Made by a program: the position numbers and the translations under genes
The notes under the pieces: generated by a model
Told to the model about the DNA's origin: nothing
The model's database searches: none
The model's input: the letters and a program-made list of their open reading frames with translations, nothing else
Shown here: piece after piece, positions 1-11,623 of the stretch
How the letters are laid out: each line of letters begins with the position of its first letter
Numbering within the stretch: position 1 is the stretch's first letter
DNA from: Apricaphanius iberus
Lineage: Eukaryota > Chordata > Actinopteri > Cyprinodontiformes > Aphaniidae
Assembly: GCA_028564705.1 (NCBI GenBank)
Contig: JAPXFQ010000997.1
Location: forward strand, 424,274 to 488,273
Length of the DNA: 64,000 bases
Reading direction: 5' to 3'

Positions 1-504
1 TTTGGAGTGAGAATGAGAGTAATTCTGAAGTATGAGCCTGTCTGGTATCCCCCACCAATGAATCTTTTTTCTCTCAGAAAGTTCTAATCTCTCCTTACCT
101 GTATCATCTTCCCTGGTGCTGGCCTATAGTCCTAACTCTCCGACACTTATTTTCTCTTTTCACCTGTGCATACCCTCCTTCACTCTGCCTACTGCTGCCT
201 TATTTTTTTGATAAATATTTCTTATGTGTACATTAATACTGAGAATAAGTTCCGCACTTGAATGAAATAATGTTGGGTTTATTTCCAGCATGAACTGACT
301 AGTAAGGGATGTAAAACAGACAACGTTAGTATTGTTAACTAGCTTAACGTCCTATATTGACATGTATTAACTAGTCATCATTTAGCTACATTATCTGCAT
401 GCAATGACACTTTAAACTTTAAAAAGTTTTCTGCCTTTTGCTGGATCTGGATAAGTTGCTTAACATGCTCTGCTGATAGTCAGTACCTGTTAATGTGATT
501 ATAT
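1..504. other. Intronic sequence without recognisable feature
   Basis: AT-rich single-copy-looking sequence. I see no open frame, tandem repeat or transposon end. Confidence 0.5.
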
Positions 505-564
505 GGTAGGTAAATGAACTGAACTTATATAGCGCTTTTCTAGTCATACTGATGACCACTCAAA
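505..564 (-). repeat. SINE-like 3' tail fragment
   Basis: Read on the minus strand, this stretch carries the hallmark tail of a common fish tRNA-derived SINE: CTTTGAGTGGTCAT, then GACTAGAAAAGCGCTATATA. A related full-length but decayed copy lies at about 8672-8861. The fragment runs directly into the fold-back at 565-654. The family assignment is from recognition, not a search. Confidence 0.5.
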
Positions 565-654
565 GCAGGGTAGTTTTGAGACATGTCTCTTGTACTTTCA
601 CTCTCAGGGCATAGACACAGAAAGTACAAGAGACATGTCTCAAAACTACCCTGC
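565..654. repeat. Perfect 35-bp inverted repeat with 20-nt loop
   Basis: Arms at 565-599 and 620-654 are exact reverse complements over 35 bp, separated by a 20-nt spacer (600-619). The left arm starts GCAGGGTAGTTTTGAGACAT and the right arm ends TCTCAAAACTACCCTGC. Complementarity stops abruptly at both outer ends. Transcribed RNA would form a strong hairpin. There is no target-site duplication or transposon terminus, so a template-switch fold-back or a recent local inversion-duplication fits better than a MITE. Confidence 0.9.
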
Positions 655-719
655 GTCTGTTACACCAATGTCCAGTACAGCAGATGCCCTAATGAGCCAC
701 AGGACGCAATGTTTATTTA

Positions 720-2270
720 AAAATTAAGCACCACCCAAAGGGACCATATACAATCACTGAGCAAACCAGTTCAACAGTCAGGCCACCGGGAAATGTCTCG
801 CCTCTCTTGATGTTCATTATGCATCTGCCTTCCAGCAAAAAATTAACCAATACATATTTTGATCAAAACATGGCCCAAACCTAAATCCAAATCAAAATAT
901 GTCAGAAAACTTGATAAAGTGAAGTTTAGTACGACTGTGAATGTGCAATATAATTCCAGAGAAATGTAATAAATATCTTTGGCTTAAGGTGTGAAAAGAG
1001 ACTTTTCCTAAATGACTCCCAGCTGAAAATGCCATAAAAGTTGACTCTTGATATCTAAATACAAATCCATGCCACATTTCGCATATAATATTTTATATAA
1101 AAAATAATAAAATGTATAATTTTCATTACATTTTATATCAATGCAGTACTGTGTGTTGATCACATGAAATCCACCCAAGTTTGGGTTGGTAATTTAACAA
1201 AGTCGGTCAAATATTTTCATTATCATACATAAAATCCTACTGAAACTCTGCTGATTTTGATCTAAATGACTTCATTATACTGTCTGGATTACATTCGTTG
1301 CTTTATGGAGTAACGGCTGTGAAATGAGGCCTCCCAGTTAAAGCATACGCAATACATCAATGTCTCGACTCCAGAAAATGATTTTATCCAGCTCACTGAA
1401 CGACTTATGTACTGTGACAGAACTATCTATTCTAATAGTCTTTAGGAAGCATGAGAGATCTATGCAGTTATTCCCCCGTTCTCGTCACCTTGGACCTGCT
1501 TCCTTTATGAGGCCTTTCGCATTCTTGGAGTCTTGCTCAGTTGCTCAGCTCAGCAGAGAGAGGACATGCCTGGAAGGATTGTGTGCTGCAGCAGAACCTT
1601 GTGTGTTTCTCTCAAATAGGTACAGAGGGTAAAGAGGCTTTAAAAAAAAAATAAAAAAATAAAACCTACTTGGATTGTTTGATCTGCACCTTCAAATGAT
1701 GTGCCAACTTCTGCTCGGCTGTTGAAGGCAGGTTGTTGTGATAAAGTGGAAGAAGTGTACTTCACTAAGTGGATTCGTTTAAGTGCTTCTCATTCCGGCT
1801 GTTTGAACTTTTATTTATGCCGAGCTTCATAAATTCCAACTCTTACCAGCGATTACGTGTATCTATGCCTTTGATTTATTCTTTAAACTGTTTACTACCA
1901 GAAGGGAAATTGTTCTTTGACACACCAAAGGGTTTCCATGTCCGTTTGCTGATAAAGTGGAAGATGAGCGGGATATGTGACGTGCTCTTATTTATAAAGT
2001 TTACCTTACAGTTTGACACTTTTAATGATGGTATTTTAACAGAGACCAGACATCTAAACAGCACTATAATACACTAATTTATACAGTTTATCAGCAAAAC
2101 ATAATGTTGATTTGAGGCAGTGAGTTGCAAGAAGATAGACACGTCCCTGAGCATAACAAGAGGCAATTCTGAGTTGTTTTTTGTCTTTCAAATGGAATGC
2201 AGTAAAGTTCAGGACAACATCATTCCTGAATGAGTTCCAACTTCTGTGTCCAATTGAGGATTAGATTACT
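720..2270. other. Intronic sequence without recognisable feature
   Basis: AT-rich. Frames of about 90-100 codons occur at 1360-1632 and 1769-2077, but their composition is unremarkable and they carry no motif. I see no repeat boundary. Confidence 0.45.
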
Positions 2271-2274
2271 TTTT

Positions 2275-3330
2275 GATTAGATTAGATTTATTTAATGACC
2301 ACACAGCCAAGGTTGTGGAATTTCTTTCCAGTACATCATTTTACAACACAGGTTCCATAATGACAGTAACTCTGACCGTTAGCACATACAACATATACAA
2401 AAACATAAATACATGCAGATGAAAAAAGACTGGGTATTGCTAATGTTCATCATTCAGAAGGGTAGCTGCAGTGAGGAAAAAACTATTTTTGAGGCGAGAT
2501 GTTTTGGATACAATTGTCCTGTATCATCTTCTAGAAGGCAGAAGTTGGAAAATGGGACGTGTTGGGTGGGTGCAGGCTGAAAAGATCCTGCGTACTCTGC
2601 TTAGTGTCCTGTTGTGATGAAGTGATTCAAGAGAAGGTAGGGATAATCCAGTTATTTTGATAGTTCTCTTGATGATGCACTTTACCCGAGAGAGTATGTT
2701 GAGGCTGCTGAACCAAACATTGATGGATGAGGTGAGAGTAATGGTGCATTCAGACTGCAAACGTTTTCATAAAACGACCAGTTTGACGCATATGGTAAAT
2801 GGACTGAACATATATAGCGAAATTCTGAACTATGGCGGACAGTATTGAGAGAGTGGCTTGCGTTTTTAAGCTTGAAACGTTGACGGCTCCAACAATCAAA
2901 AAGCACCACACAAGGACTGTGATGCTCCTCCAACGGCCTCCACCATAGACTTAACATGTAATCTTGATGTTGCTGACACTGACAAAGCCTCTGGTCTGAA
3001 TGCAGCATAACAATGGCCAGGTAGAAGCGTTGCAGAAGGTGGGACCTAACCCTGAATTTCTTAAGTTGTCACAGATGAAAGAGTCTTTGTTGTGCTTTCC
3101 TGTAAATGATGTCTGCATTTGATTTCCACTTGAGATTATTGCTGATGTGGGTTCCAAGGAGCTTGGATGTGTCAGTAATGGAAATGGGTTTGTCATTGAT
3201 GAACACTGAAGATTTAAAGGATGGCTTTCGTATTAGGTAGATGATGACTTCTTTTGTTTTAGATGTATTAAGTAGAAGGTTATGATCTTCACACCAGGTC
3301 ATTGTCTGCTTGATCTGTGCATGGTACACA
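2275..3330 (-). pseudogene. LINE fragment, reverse transcriptase C-terminus (CR1/L2/Rex1-like), split by a MITE
   Basis: This is a minus-strand remnant of a non-LTR retrotransposon ORF2. The part at 3329-3069 reads as the region after the RT palm, with WCEDHNLLLNTSKTKEVII, then a KLLGTHISNNLKW segment and a KAQQRLFHL segment. These match the usual order N-x-L-x-LN-xx-KTKE, K-x-LG-x-x-I and KAQQRL. The part at 2760-2524 continues with a carboxy-terminal stretch ending in HPTRPIFQLLPSRR. The two parts are separated by the insertion at 2742-3007; removing it joins the reading across one duplicated TAA. The 3' UTR runs to about 2275. The copy has lost most of its 5' sequence and is not functional. 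The clade is uncertain. Confidence 0.75.
2742..3007 (+). mobile_element. Harbinger-type MITE (deletion derivative) inside a LINE
   Basis: A 266-bp element is flanked by TAA at 2739-2741 and 3008-3010, which is the 3-bp target preference of PIF/Harbinger. Termini are TGGTGCATTCAGACTGC on the left and, reverse-complemented, TGCTGCATTCAGACCAG on the right. Inside, ATGGCGGACAGTATTGAGAG at about 2832 matches the start of the transposase remnant in the 42383-43160 element (ATGGCGGACCGTAACGAGAG on its minus strand). Both also share an AAGATTACAT..TAAGTCTATGGTGGAG subterminal block. It is therefore an internally deleted relative of that element. Confidence 0.85.
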
Positions 3331-3598
3331 GTATGATATGAATATACTATAATATACAGTACTAATTATTTACCATATTCTTTAAACTTGCTATATTATC
3401 ATTCAGCTACACAATTTCTCATACAGAATGCCTCCAATATATTTTTAGGGCTAGTAGAAGGTGACTGATCATGCTCATGTAGCTATTCAGCCTATGATCT
3501 AGGGGCAATACACGCTGTTATTCGAAAATCTTAATGAAATATGCAACAATAATCACACATTTTTACTGCATTACTCTTTAGACCCGGATACATTATTC
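3331..3598. other. Intronic sequence without recognisable feature
   Basis: AT-rich. I see nothing in it. Confidence 0.4.
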
Positions 3599-3715
3599 TG
3601 AGCTGCCAGCTTCTTTAGCGGTGACCTTTTGTGGCTTACTGTGCTTCGCAGGCTGTCATTCACTGTCTGCTGGGTAAATTTAAAGTCAGCAGTCTTCCCC
3701 TGTGAATCTGTAGGT
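3599..3715 (-). pseudogene. Tc1-like transposase N-terminal fragment
   Basis: The sequence GCCAGCTTCTTTAGCGGTGA followed by CCTTTTGTG and, later, GTCAGCAGTCTTCCCC parallels 50285-50388, where the intact Tc1-like transposase of this window encodes its first helix-turn-helix. The copy is short, diverged and lacks terminal repeats. Confidence 0.6.
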
Positions 3716-4280
3716 CATAAAAGAACACCTCTGCATGATTAATCTATTTTTATTGGTCTTATGTGATAAATTTTCTTTTAAAATAAGAAAACAGGGCTAA
3801 TCCTGTGAACTAAACATATACACATTTTGAGTTGTCTCCATGTTTCAGAAAGACGACCATACTAAGGGATAAATGGGAAAATCTGTTCACAAAAGAAAGA
3901 CAAAGAAAATAAAATGGAGGGTTTGTTGGAAAAAGAAATGATCAGACACTTGTTTAAAACTAAATAGAAATGCTGTCTTTTGTATGCAGGAAATCCAAAC
4001 AAATAGTATTCCCAATAGAATGGTGACTGTTGCAAAACTCCAAAGGTTAAAGACATAGTTTAAAATTTTGGTGTGCATAATTTTTCAAAGTAGTATCTTA
4101 TTTAGATGTATATATTATTCATTCTTCTAAAGGCCTAAATATTAAAAATTGTCAAAAGCAAGTATGGTTTTGGTATTTACCCTTGAGTTAGAATTTATGC
4201 AAGATAGCCTTTATTTAACATCACATAAACAAAGCTCTAAAAACCAATATAAGACACATGTACAACATATACTATAGAAT
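3716..4280. other. Intronic sequence without recognisable feature
   Basis: AT-rich. Two overlapping 63-64 codon minus-strand frames at 3862-4078 are rich in Phe and Leu, as expected by chance in this composition. Confidence 0.4.
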
Positions 4281-5463
4281 GATACCAGTAGGGCTGCAGC
4301 TATCGATTCTTTTTGTAATCGATTAATCTAGCACTTGATCGATTCGATTACTCAATTAATCTAATATTTTTTTATGGGGGTTTTAAATAACCAAAACAAA
4401 TCATGCATAACGGAAAATTTTGTGGATGTAAAATGATCAAGCATGTTCCTTTTATCTCTCAAAAAAATAGAGAACTCCAACTCCAATATTTGGCTCCAAA
4501 ACTAAGCCCATTTACAGTATTTATTTCTTTATTTACTTGACAAAATAACAGTCAACAGCAATAATGTAAGTTAATAAACTAAATGGTGCATCCACTTTTT
4601 TGTGAAAAAGCTTTTGTGAAAAATTGCAATGTTTTTTTGATTTTCTTCTTCGCCAGTGACTTATATTGTTTGAAAAGCAAGCCGTTTGAGACGGCATTGC
4701 CACATAAACCTTAGCAAAACAAAATGACTGAATGTCCTTTTTAACAGTTGAAAAATCTAAAATTTGACCAGCTCAGATTGGGTCCCCACTGGAAGAGCAT
4801 CTCTGCTTTAACTTCGATGTTACAGTCCCAGACCCACCCTGGGCCCCTTTAGCCCCACTTTATTCACATCCTGGATACGCCCCTGCTCAACAGCAATGAA
4901 CGTGTAGGAATGGTCACTTATCAATAATTCTAAATACTCACAGGAGTCCCTGTGCCAGGAGAGAGTGAGAAAGTATATATTTTTTTCTTACTTTGGTTGC
5001 AGCAGTTTGCTGATTTTTGATGCTGTAACTTTGATTTTGGATCGTTTGGACCGTTACCTTGTTTCAGTGACGCCTGGTGAAAAATCACGTGGATGTTTTC
5101 TGATGCTGGATCATTGAGCTCATACTGCTGTGGTACGCTAGCTCTACTTTGTAGTAATTACTCTGTATTTTTTTCTCTTCTTTGTTTAGAATATAGCTAT
5201 CCCAAACTTTACACATTTTCTGCCGTTTATGGGCATTTTTACTCCCATCGCGCCAACTAAATTCCAACTGTATCACGCGCTGCTGTTGTGCTTCGCACAG
5301 GTGCCAATAAAACAACGGTCCGTGTGGAACAATCAGATCTCTCCGCGTATAGTGCGCGTCATAGGAATTTAACGAGGCTTCGGGGCAGACTATTTGCCTC
5401 GAGCAATTTTTTGAATCGAGTAAATCGAGTTACTCGACGAATCGTTGCATCCCTAGATACCAG
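4281..5463. mobile_element. Non-autonomous hAT-like transposon with perfect 8-bp TSD
   Basis: GATACCAG occurs at 4281-4288 and again at 5456-5463, bounding an element of 1,167 bp (4289-5455). The left end is TAGGGCTGCAGCTATCGATT and the right end, reverse-complemented, is TAGGGATGCAACGATTCGT. Subterminal regions are dense in ATCGATTAATC and ACTCGA motifs. An 8-bp duplication with TAGGG-type ends indicates hAT. No transposase remains: open frames inside are short and featureless. The exact TSD suggests a relatively recent insertion. Confidence 0.9.
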
Positions 5464-7570
5464 ATTATAGGAGTAGGTCACATGGACACAAAAACTTTGA
5501 TAGTGCTGTGTAAAGTGAAAGTTCATTCCTAAACTGAAAAGGGAGGATGATGATGACCTGAATACTGGAGTAGACTTTTTTTTTGTCTTTGAGACTGCTC
5601 CTTTTTTAATTCTAATAATAATAATAATAATTTTTTTCATAATATTATTTCAGATCTTTGTTTATCATGTGGTATGATGGGTTACTGGTCAATTGAGTTT
5701 AGAGGGGTAATTGTTTCTATTAATACTTAATTTTCTAGATTTTAAAGTCACTTTTGAAGTTGTGAAAGCCTATCTGATGTTTGGTATTTTATTTTTCATT
5801 CTAACCACAGGAAGAATGTACACTTTAAATGTGTTAAAATTAAAAGTCCTGGCCCAGTCCTGAAAGCGTTAAAATATCCTCTTTTTTTAATTCTAGTTCA
5901 TTTCCACATAAAGTCCAGTTCATTTGGGGAAGTGTGAATTTACAGGCAAATTCTAGACTGGCTCGGTTAAAGTGACCTCTTGTGGCGTTCAAATTTATGT
6001 GAAAGCAAACAGGGGCGTAAATTCTGGGTAAATACAACCAAAACAACAGTGTAAATACAACTCTGCCTCATTTTCTGCCAATGCTGAGTCCGTTGCTGCA
6101 GCGTATTTGCCTGTCACGTATGCCAAAGATAAAAAAGCAATCATAAAACCAAAAAAATCGGTTGGCATGCCTTGATTGTTTACACTTCACGGAACAGGAG
6201 ATGCCCATGCTCAGTCCATCTTGGTGCAGCACCACAGCAGGTGTTTGAGGTTGGCATGTCACTCAAAAGTTTGATTAGCTTGACAAAGAGCAGTATGAAC
6301 GTGAACTACACCAGCAAAAAAAATAATAATAATTTACCACGTTGGACCCAGCTCATAGCTAAGAAATGGAGAACTTGTTTTTAGTTGTTTTTTTTAAGAT
6401 AAATTCCCCAAGTTTGCTCCTTAATGCTCAGTGTACCTGATCCTTATTCATGTCTCTGTCAGGTTGTCAGTTGTATATCAAAAGTTGATGCAAGGCTTCA
6501 TTTAAAATGCTTAGCAAGCTTCCCAGCTCCAGTCCGTTTGGAGAGGACATTTGCTGAGGCACACACATAGCTTGGGGAAGTATGCAGCCATTTAGCTGTG
6601 TGTCACCCAAAGACTGGATTTACTGAGTAAGTCATATGCTGCCCTGAGCATGGCACAGGATGTTTTTGACTTCTCTGATTTTACTGTCATTGTAAATAGC
6701 AAAAAAAAAGGGCAACTTGCTGAAGTCATGGCAAATGGCTTCGGAATGCTGACATTAAAAATAACAGGTTGAAGCAGCATCTGCATTATTCTTGTTCTCC
6801 TAAATCAAGGCAACTCTTCATACAGAATAAGCACATTTAACAGCACATCTGTTGAAGTTTTTTTTTGGGGTATCATGTCTTTTAAGAAATTGATTTAATT
6901 CTGTTTTAATAAAGCCATCTTTCCTCAAGGGCTTTTAAAGCTGAATACTATAAGAATACTAGTAGTACTAATAGAGCCACATAATAAAAGCAGCATCTTA
7001 CATTGGTGTACTTAAATAAAAAAAATAAAAAAACAAGCAACAAAACATTTCTATATAAGGTTGTGCATTATAGTTAACAAATGTAACTTAAAGAGGTGTG
7101 CTATGTGCTACATTGTGTTAGCATTTCTACTATACCACTACTGAAAGGTTGGATATGGAACATAATCATGATACCAACATCTCATTTATCTAGTTTGTAG
7201 GTAAAACAATAAAAAACACAATTCCACCCGCTGGGTTGCATGTTTTGCTGCCAATACGCCCGGTGACCAATCTGAACCGTGTCCAGTGAGAAATGTATCC
7301 CAGAGTAGTTTCACTGACAGCTGATGTTAGCAAAGTTAGCAAGTGAGCTAGTTTACCGATCCAGAAGGAGAGACGGCGTTTCTGTGTGTGTTTGACTCCG
7401 TGAAAATGTTGTATGTGGGTCGATCTAGTGTAGGCTTCACCTAAAACTACTCTAGTTTCTGTTCTTTTGCTGTCACTCCTCTCCTGAGATGGATAACGAT
7501 ATCTCTGGGGCTCCTTGACTTGCTGACTTTAGCATTTTTCCTATTTCAAACTGAGCTGTGCCGGCCACAT
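5464..7570. other. Intronic sequence without recognisable feature
   Basis: AT-rich with scattered A/T homopolymers. Frames of 60-93 codons show no motif. No terminal repeats were identified. Confidence 0.4.
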
Positions 7571-7579
7571 AGTTTGATC

Positions 7580-7920
7580 AAAGCTGCATGGCAAAAGGGG
7601 CCTGAATGGCAGAGTTCCAGGACAAAAACTACTGATGGGCTAAAAAGACATTAAGGTTCATCTCAATTTTGCCAAATAAAAAAAAGGATGTTGATGACCC
7701 CAAAGAATTTTGTGAAAATCCTATGTGTACTGAGGAGACAAAAGCCTAACTTTATGGAACAAAATATGTAAATCTAGCGTAAAACGATTCAAACCAGACC
7801 AGCAAAACCACCTCTGATTGGCGGAAGAAAAACACAATGAACACGTTGGAGTGGCCTAGTCAAAGTCTAAACTGAATCTTATTGAGATGGTGTGTCATGA
7901 CCTTAAAAATACTTTATCAC
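7580..7920 (+). pseudogene. Decayed Tc1-like transposase fragment (5' of nested hAT)
   Basis: The plus-strand text GGAGTGGCCTAGTCAAAGTC followed by TATTGAGATGG and GTGTCATGACCTTAAAAA is the nucleotide counterpart of the Tc1 W-P/S-Q-S-P-D-L-N-P-I-E-x-L/M-W-H-D-L-K segment around the catalytic glutamate, here diverged and frameshifted. The 3' end of the same element resumes after the MITE at about 8575. Confidence 0.65.
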
Positions 7921-8574
7921 CAGTGTTGAGAGTAACGCATTACTACATAAGTCACGGGTTACAGGACTATATAAATTCTTCAGTATTGGAGTAATGAAAT
8001 GCATTACTCCATTACAATTTCATAGATGCAAGTTACAAGCACATTTAAAATTGTTTGTCCACCCAACTAATGCAGCAGACTAAATCAAGTTGAATACCGA
8101 AGAAGAAGTGCTTCCTGTTTTTTAAAACCAAAGTGTCATATTCATGATGGCTGTGCACAAAAATGCCAGTATTTTTACACAAAGGCATTATTTACACAAT
8201 TTCACTAATCACATTTCCACCCGTTGAATGACTGTTCACTCTCAGGTGTCCTATTCTAAACGCAACTATCTTTTTGATGAGCTCTCTTAGCGCCTTCTTT
8301 TGACGCCATTTGAAAAAACATTACCATGAGACAGAAGGCATGCAACGGCATGTGAGACTTGAAGTTTAGTAAATAATGTTAAAAATATAGTATTTGTGAT
8401 GTCACACTTGTTGAAAATGTAAATTGATGTTACATTATTTTAAAATTGTGTTATATGTTTAAGATATTTTGCAAAAAGTAACTTAAAATAGTGTAACTCA
8501 GTTACATTTTTGAGAAGTAACGTGATGCAAACATAATACATTTACTTTTTTTTTTTTTTTTACTCACCCAACAG
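7921..8574. mobile_element. hAT-like MITE nested in a Tc1 remnant
   Basis: The left end is CAGTGTTGAGAGTAACGCAT. The right end, reverse-complemented, is CTGTTGGGTGAGT. Flanks are TTTATCAC (7913-7920) and TTTCACAC (8575-8582), identical at six of eight bases, compatible with an aged 8-bp duplication. The AGTAACGCATTACT and AAAGTAACTT repeats near the ends are characteristic of a widespread fish hAT MITE. Confidence 0.6.
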
Positions 8575-8664
8575 TTTCACACAGGGCCATGTAGACTTTG
8601 ATTTTTGCCTGGATAATATGCCTGGACACACTACTCACTTTCATCTTTTTAAACAATTACCTTT
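8575..8664 (+). mobile_element. Tc1-like 3' end fragment
   Basis: TTTCACACAGGGCCATGTAG followed by ACTTTGATTTTTGCCTGGA resembles the 3' untranslated end of fish Tc1-like elements. It continues the remnant at 7580-7920 across the MITE. Confidence 0.55.
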
Positions 8665-8671
8665 CGTTAAC

Positions 8672-8861
8672 CACAGGGGTTAGTGTGGCTCATTGAGTGG
8701 AGTAGTTGGCTAGTAATCAGAGCGTTGTAGGTTTGATTCTGCCTTCCTTCTCTCACAAGCGGATGTGCCCCTGTCTACATATCAGTGTATAAATGAGTGT
8801 GAATATGTGAATATGGCGTCAGTGTTCAGAACTTTAAATGGTCAGTATAACTAGAATACTG
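8672..8861 (+). repeat. tRNA-derived SINE, decayed
   Basis: The head has a pol III A-box-like TGGCTCATTGAGTGG at about 8691 and a B-box-like AGGTTTGATTCTGCC at about 8729. The tail GGTCAGTATAACTAGAAT is a diverged form of the fish SINE tail GTGGTCATCAGTATGACTAG also seen at 505-564. The internal spacing fits a tRNA-related head. Confidence 0.55.
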
Positions 8862-9520
8862 TTTTCCAAGTTCAGTTCTTTAACTTTTGTGGCATACACC
8901 ACACTTGTTTCTTATGACTATATAGACCAATACTGTTCAAAACTTTTGTTACTTGGGGCAAAATAACCATGATTAAAATACCTGCAGGGCCACATTGTGA
9001 CTATAAAATGTATTGTTTCTTTTTACTTTGTTTCTGTTTTTGAACCACTCTGAAATAAGCTTAGCGTGCATTTTAGATACATTTTTGTTGAAGACGTTCA
9101 TCAATCACTGAAGATCTAAAACCTAAACTGTTTCAAACAAAATAAATGCATACTGTTTCCTATTATTGGTAGGTCAGATTTTTTTTTTCTTTTGGTCTAG
9201 AAAAGATATTTTTTCCCTCTATATTTTCACCCATGATGTCAGTTGTTTTAAACCTAAAAAACTAGAACATGAAATGATAAAAACAGCAAAAGTAAAAACT
9301 AGCAACCTGGCTAAATTATCTTCAGATGTGATGGATACAAGTTTATAGTTATTTCTGTTAGGACTCGAGTGACAAACAACAACATAAATGATGTAAGAGT
9401 TAAAAAACCGGTCATATTAAAAAGGATTTCTACTCCCCCTTTCCAGGCGGGACAGAAAAAAATAACTGGACTGGTACTGAAAGTAAAAATTTAGCTTCCT
9501 CAAAGAAACGGTAAAAAGAT
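8862..9520. other. Intronic sequence without recognisable feature
   Basis: AT-rich. I see no repeat or coding signal. Confidence 0.4.
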
Positions 9521-9529
9521 TAAAGATGC

Positions 9530-9830
9530 TCAGTAACACTTATGCATTAAGCATTATCCACACTGATTAGACTGTGTAATGACCGGCTCCAGCATTCTAT
9601 TGATGCTAATGGGCTGAATTAATACTGCGAGTTATCTGGAAAGACTGATAGATGACTCGTAGGCCTAATTATGACATTTCATTAAAGAGATCCCAGTGGA
9701 GGTGTTATGGCATATTTAGCTGCAGGATGCATTGAGAATGCTGCTTCAGTTGCGCTCAGACTGATTTATCAGACTGCTTCTTGTTCAGAAGTGTAAACTG
9801 CAGGCTTGGACAATTTCCCATTCCAGGTGT
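9530..9830. promoter_or_regulatory. Candidate conserved non-coding element
   Basis: This block differs from its surroundings: balanced composition, no homopolymers, no repeat ends, and homeodomain-type ATTA/TAAT cores (GAATTAAT, CTAATTATGAC). That is the texture of vertebrate developmental enhancers in introns of neural adhesion genes. Nothing in the sequence alone proves conservation. Confidence 0.25.
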
Positions 9831-10139
9831 TCTCTTGTCGAAATGATAGCTTCATTTTTGTGATATCAGACACGTGAAAATTCAGCTTCAGCAACAGGCA
9901 CCCGCTTCCCGCTTTGTGCCTACAAAAGGGTAGCGAGCTTTGTGATCCTCACCTTGAGAACATATTTTGAAAGTAATGAAGTCAGATGGCTGTATCTACT
10001 CAGTTCATTAAGTTATTGAAGACCACAGATAGCATTTTAACATTAAAAGGGGACCTCCTTTTCCATTTAGCATAGATGTATTTGGGTTTACTGATTGAAA
10101 CATTTTATTTCAATGTTGATATAATCTGCGCAGGCTTTA

Positions 10140-10560
10140 CATTTCAGTAAAGCTTTTTAATTAATGGGGAGCCCAGACTGGAGGACGAAAAAAGAAGAAT
10201 GGGTCATTAATAAAGTGCAATTAAATGGATCAGAGCACTCGTAATTGTTATCAGCAGCAGCTCTAAAGAAGGTCTATCCAAGTAGAGGAGCCATGTCAGT
10301 AGCAGAACATTTTTTTAAATCTATTTAAACAATTTACGCTTAAAAAAATTGAGCACAATAAATCAATTAGGGAAACCCTATTTGAAATTGAACGCAGTCC
10401 CTCCAAACCCAATGGGATTGTTTTTTTTAATTGCATTTGAGCTCCTTGAAATGCACAGGCAGCGTTTAAGGGACTTGACTGGAGGACAGCTGTCTCTTCC
10501 AAGTTGGTCAATAGTAAATCAGCCAATTAAGCTCTTTTGGTTTCTCAAGCATTGATCTGG
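10140..10560. promoter_or_regulatory. Candidate conserved non-coding element
   Basis: Non-repetitive block with TTTTTAATTAATGGGG and GTGCAATTAAATGG homeobox-like sites, AGCAGCAGCTCT, and GACAGCTGTCTC containing a CAGCTG E-box. It has no coding potential. The call rests on composition and motif density only. Confidence 0.22.
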
Positions 10561-11623
10561 AATTATAATCCTGGCTTAGTCGAATAGTAAGTAACTTTTC
10601 TTCTAGCAGCTTTAGCCTGAGGCCTGAAGAATGGATATGTCAAGTTGTGTATTGTGTTCTCTTCTCAACACTTTAAAGGGGGCTCTGTTTTGCGGTTTTT
10701 TTATTTTTATTTTAAAAAATCGATATAGTTTTTTTAATTAATCCCCCCCCCCGGCTTTAAAAATGCTTTAAACATAAATGGACGTTGTGTCAGTTAAAGT
10801 CAAATAGCTAATTTACAATAAAGGTTCTCATAATTTTTTTTCCTTGAGAAATCCAACAGTCCGATCTACTTGCATTGCTTGTGTCTAAACAAGGACAGTG
10901 GACATTTTTCAAATTGTATTTTATCAAAAGAAAAGTCCAGCAAAGAAAAAAACAAAATACAGGGATAATCATAATTCAGATTCAGAATGTAAATGTATTC
11001 AGAGTACCATTTTATAAGCTAACGAGCCAATGGTGAAATAAGTAAGTGTTGCTTAACTGAAAATTGCTCAAAAGCTAGATGTTTTCTGTAGCCTATGTCT
11101 AATTAACACATGCTTGGCTTGTTTTTTTTGTTTTTTTGGCATGAAATAAATCATAAATTTTTTTAGTTGGAGAGAAAGATCATTCTCTTAACAATATAGC
11201 ATGTAGAATCCCATGTTCCCTGGAGTCCTGGCAGATCCATTACATGGATTTCTAAAGTTGAATTTATTGAGAACACTTAGGTGAAAACCCTGAGGGAACA
11301 AGCTAAGGTGGTGAAAGACGATAAAATGATGAATAATACATTTTAAAATAGCTGTATGCAAAACAATAGTGTGACAGATTAAATGCATTTTAATTTTTGA
11401 GTGAATTAATGAATAGATAAAAAAGAGAACCTAAACAGTTGTAACACTTTATTTTCTCCAAGAACCCAAACATTTTATCAGTTGTGAGGTAGGTATGTTG
11501 TTTGAATGTACCAGGACTGAGCTAGCTAAAATAAACTCTGGATTTATGTTGAAGTGATATTGTGCTGTGGTGATAATAGAAAGTTTTGTTGCATGAGGAG
11601 CCGCTGTTTAGGCAGATATCAAT
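10561..11623. other. Intronic sequence without recognisable feature
   Basis: AT-rich with a C homopolymer near 10743. I see nothing else. Confidence 0.4.

Noticed and set aside
8685..8745. Functional tRNA gene
   Set aside because: A- and B-box-like words are present, but no cloverleaf can be formed and a SINE tail follows.
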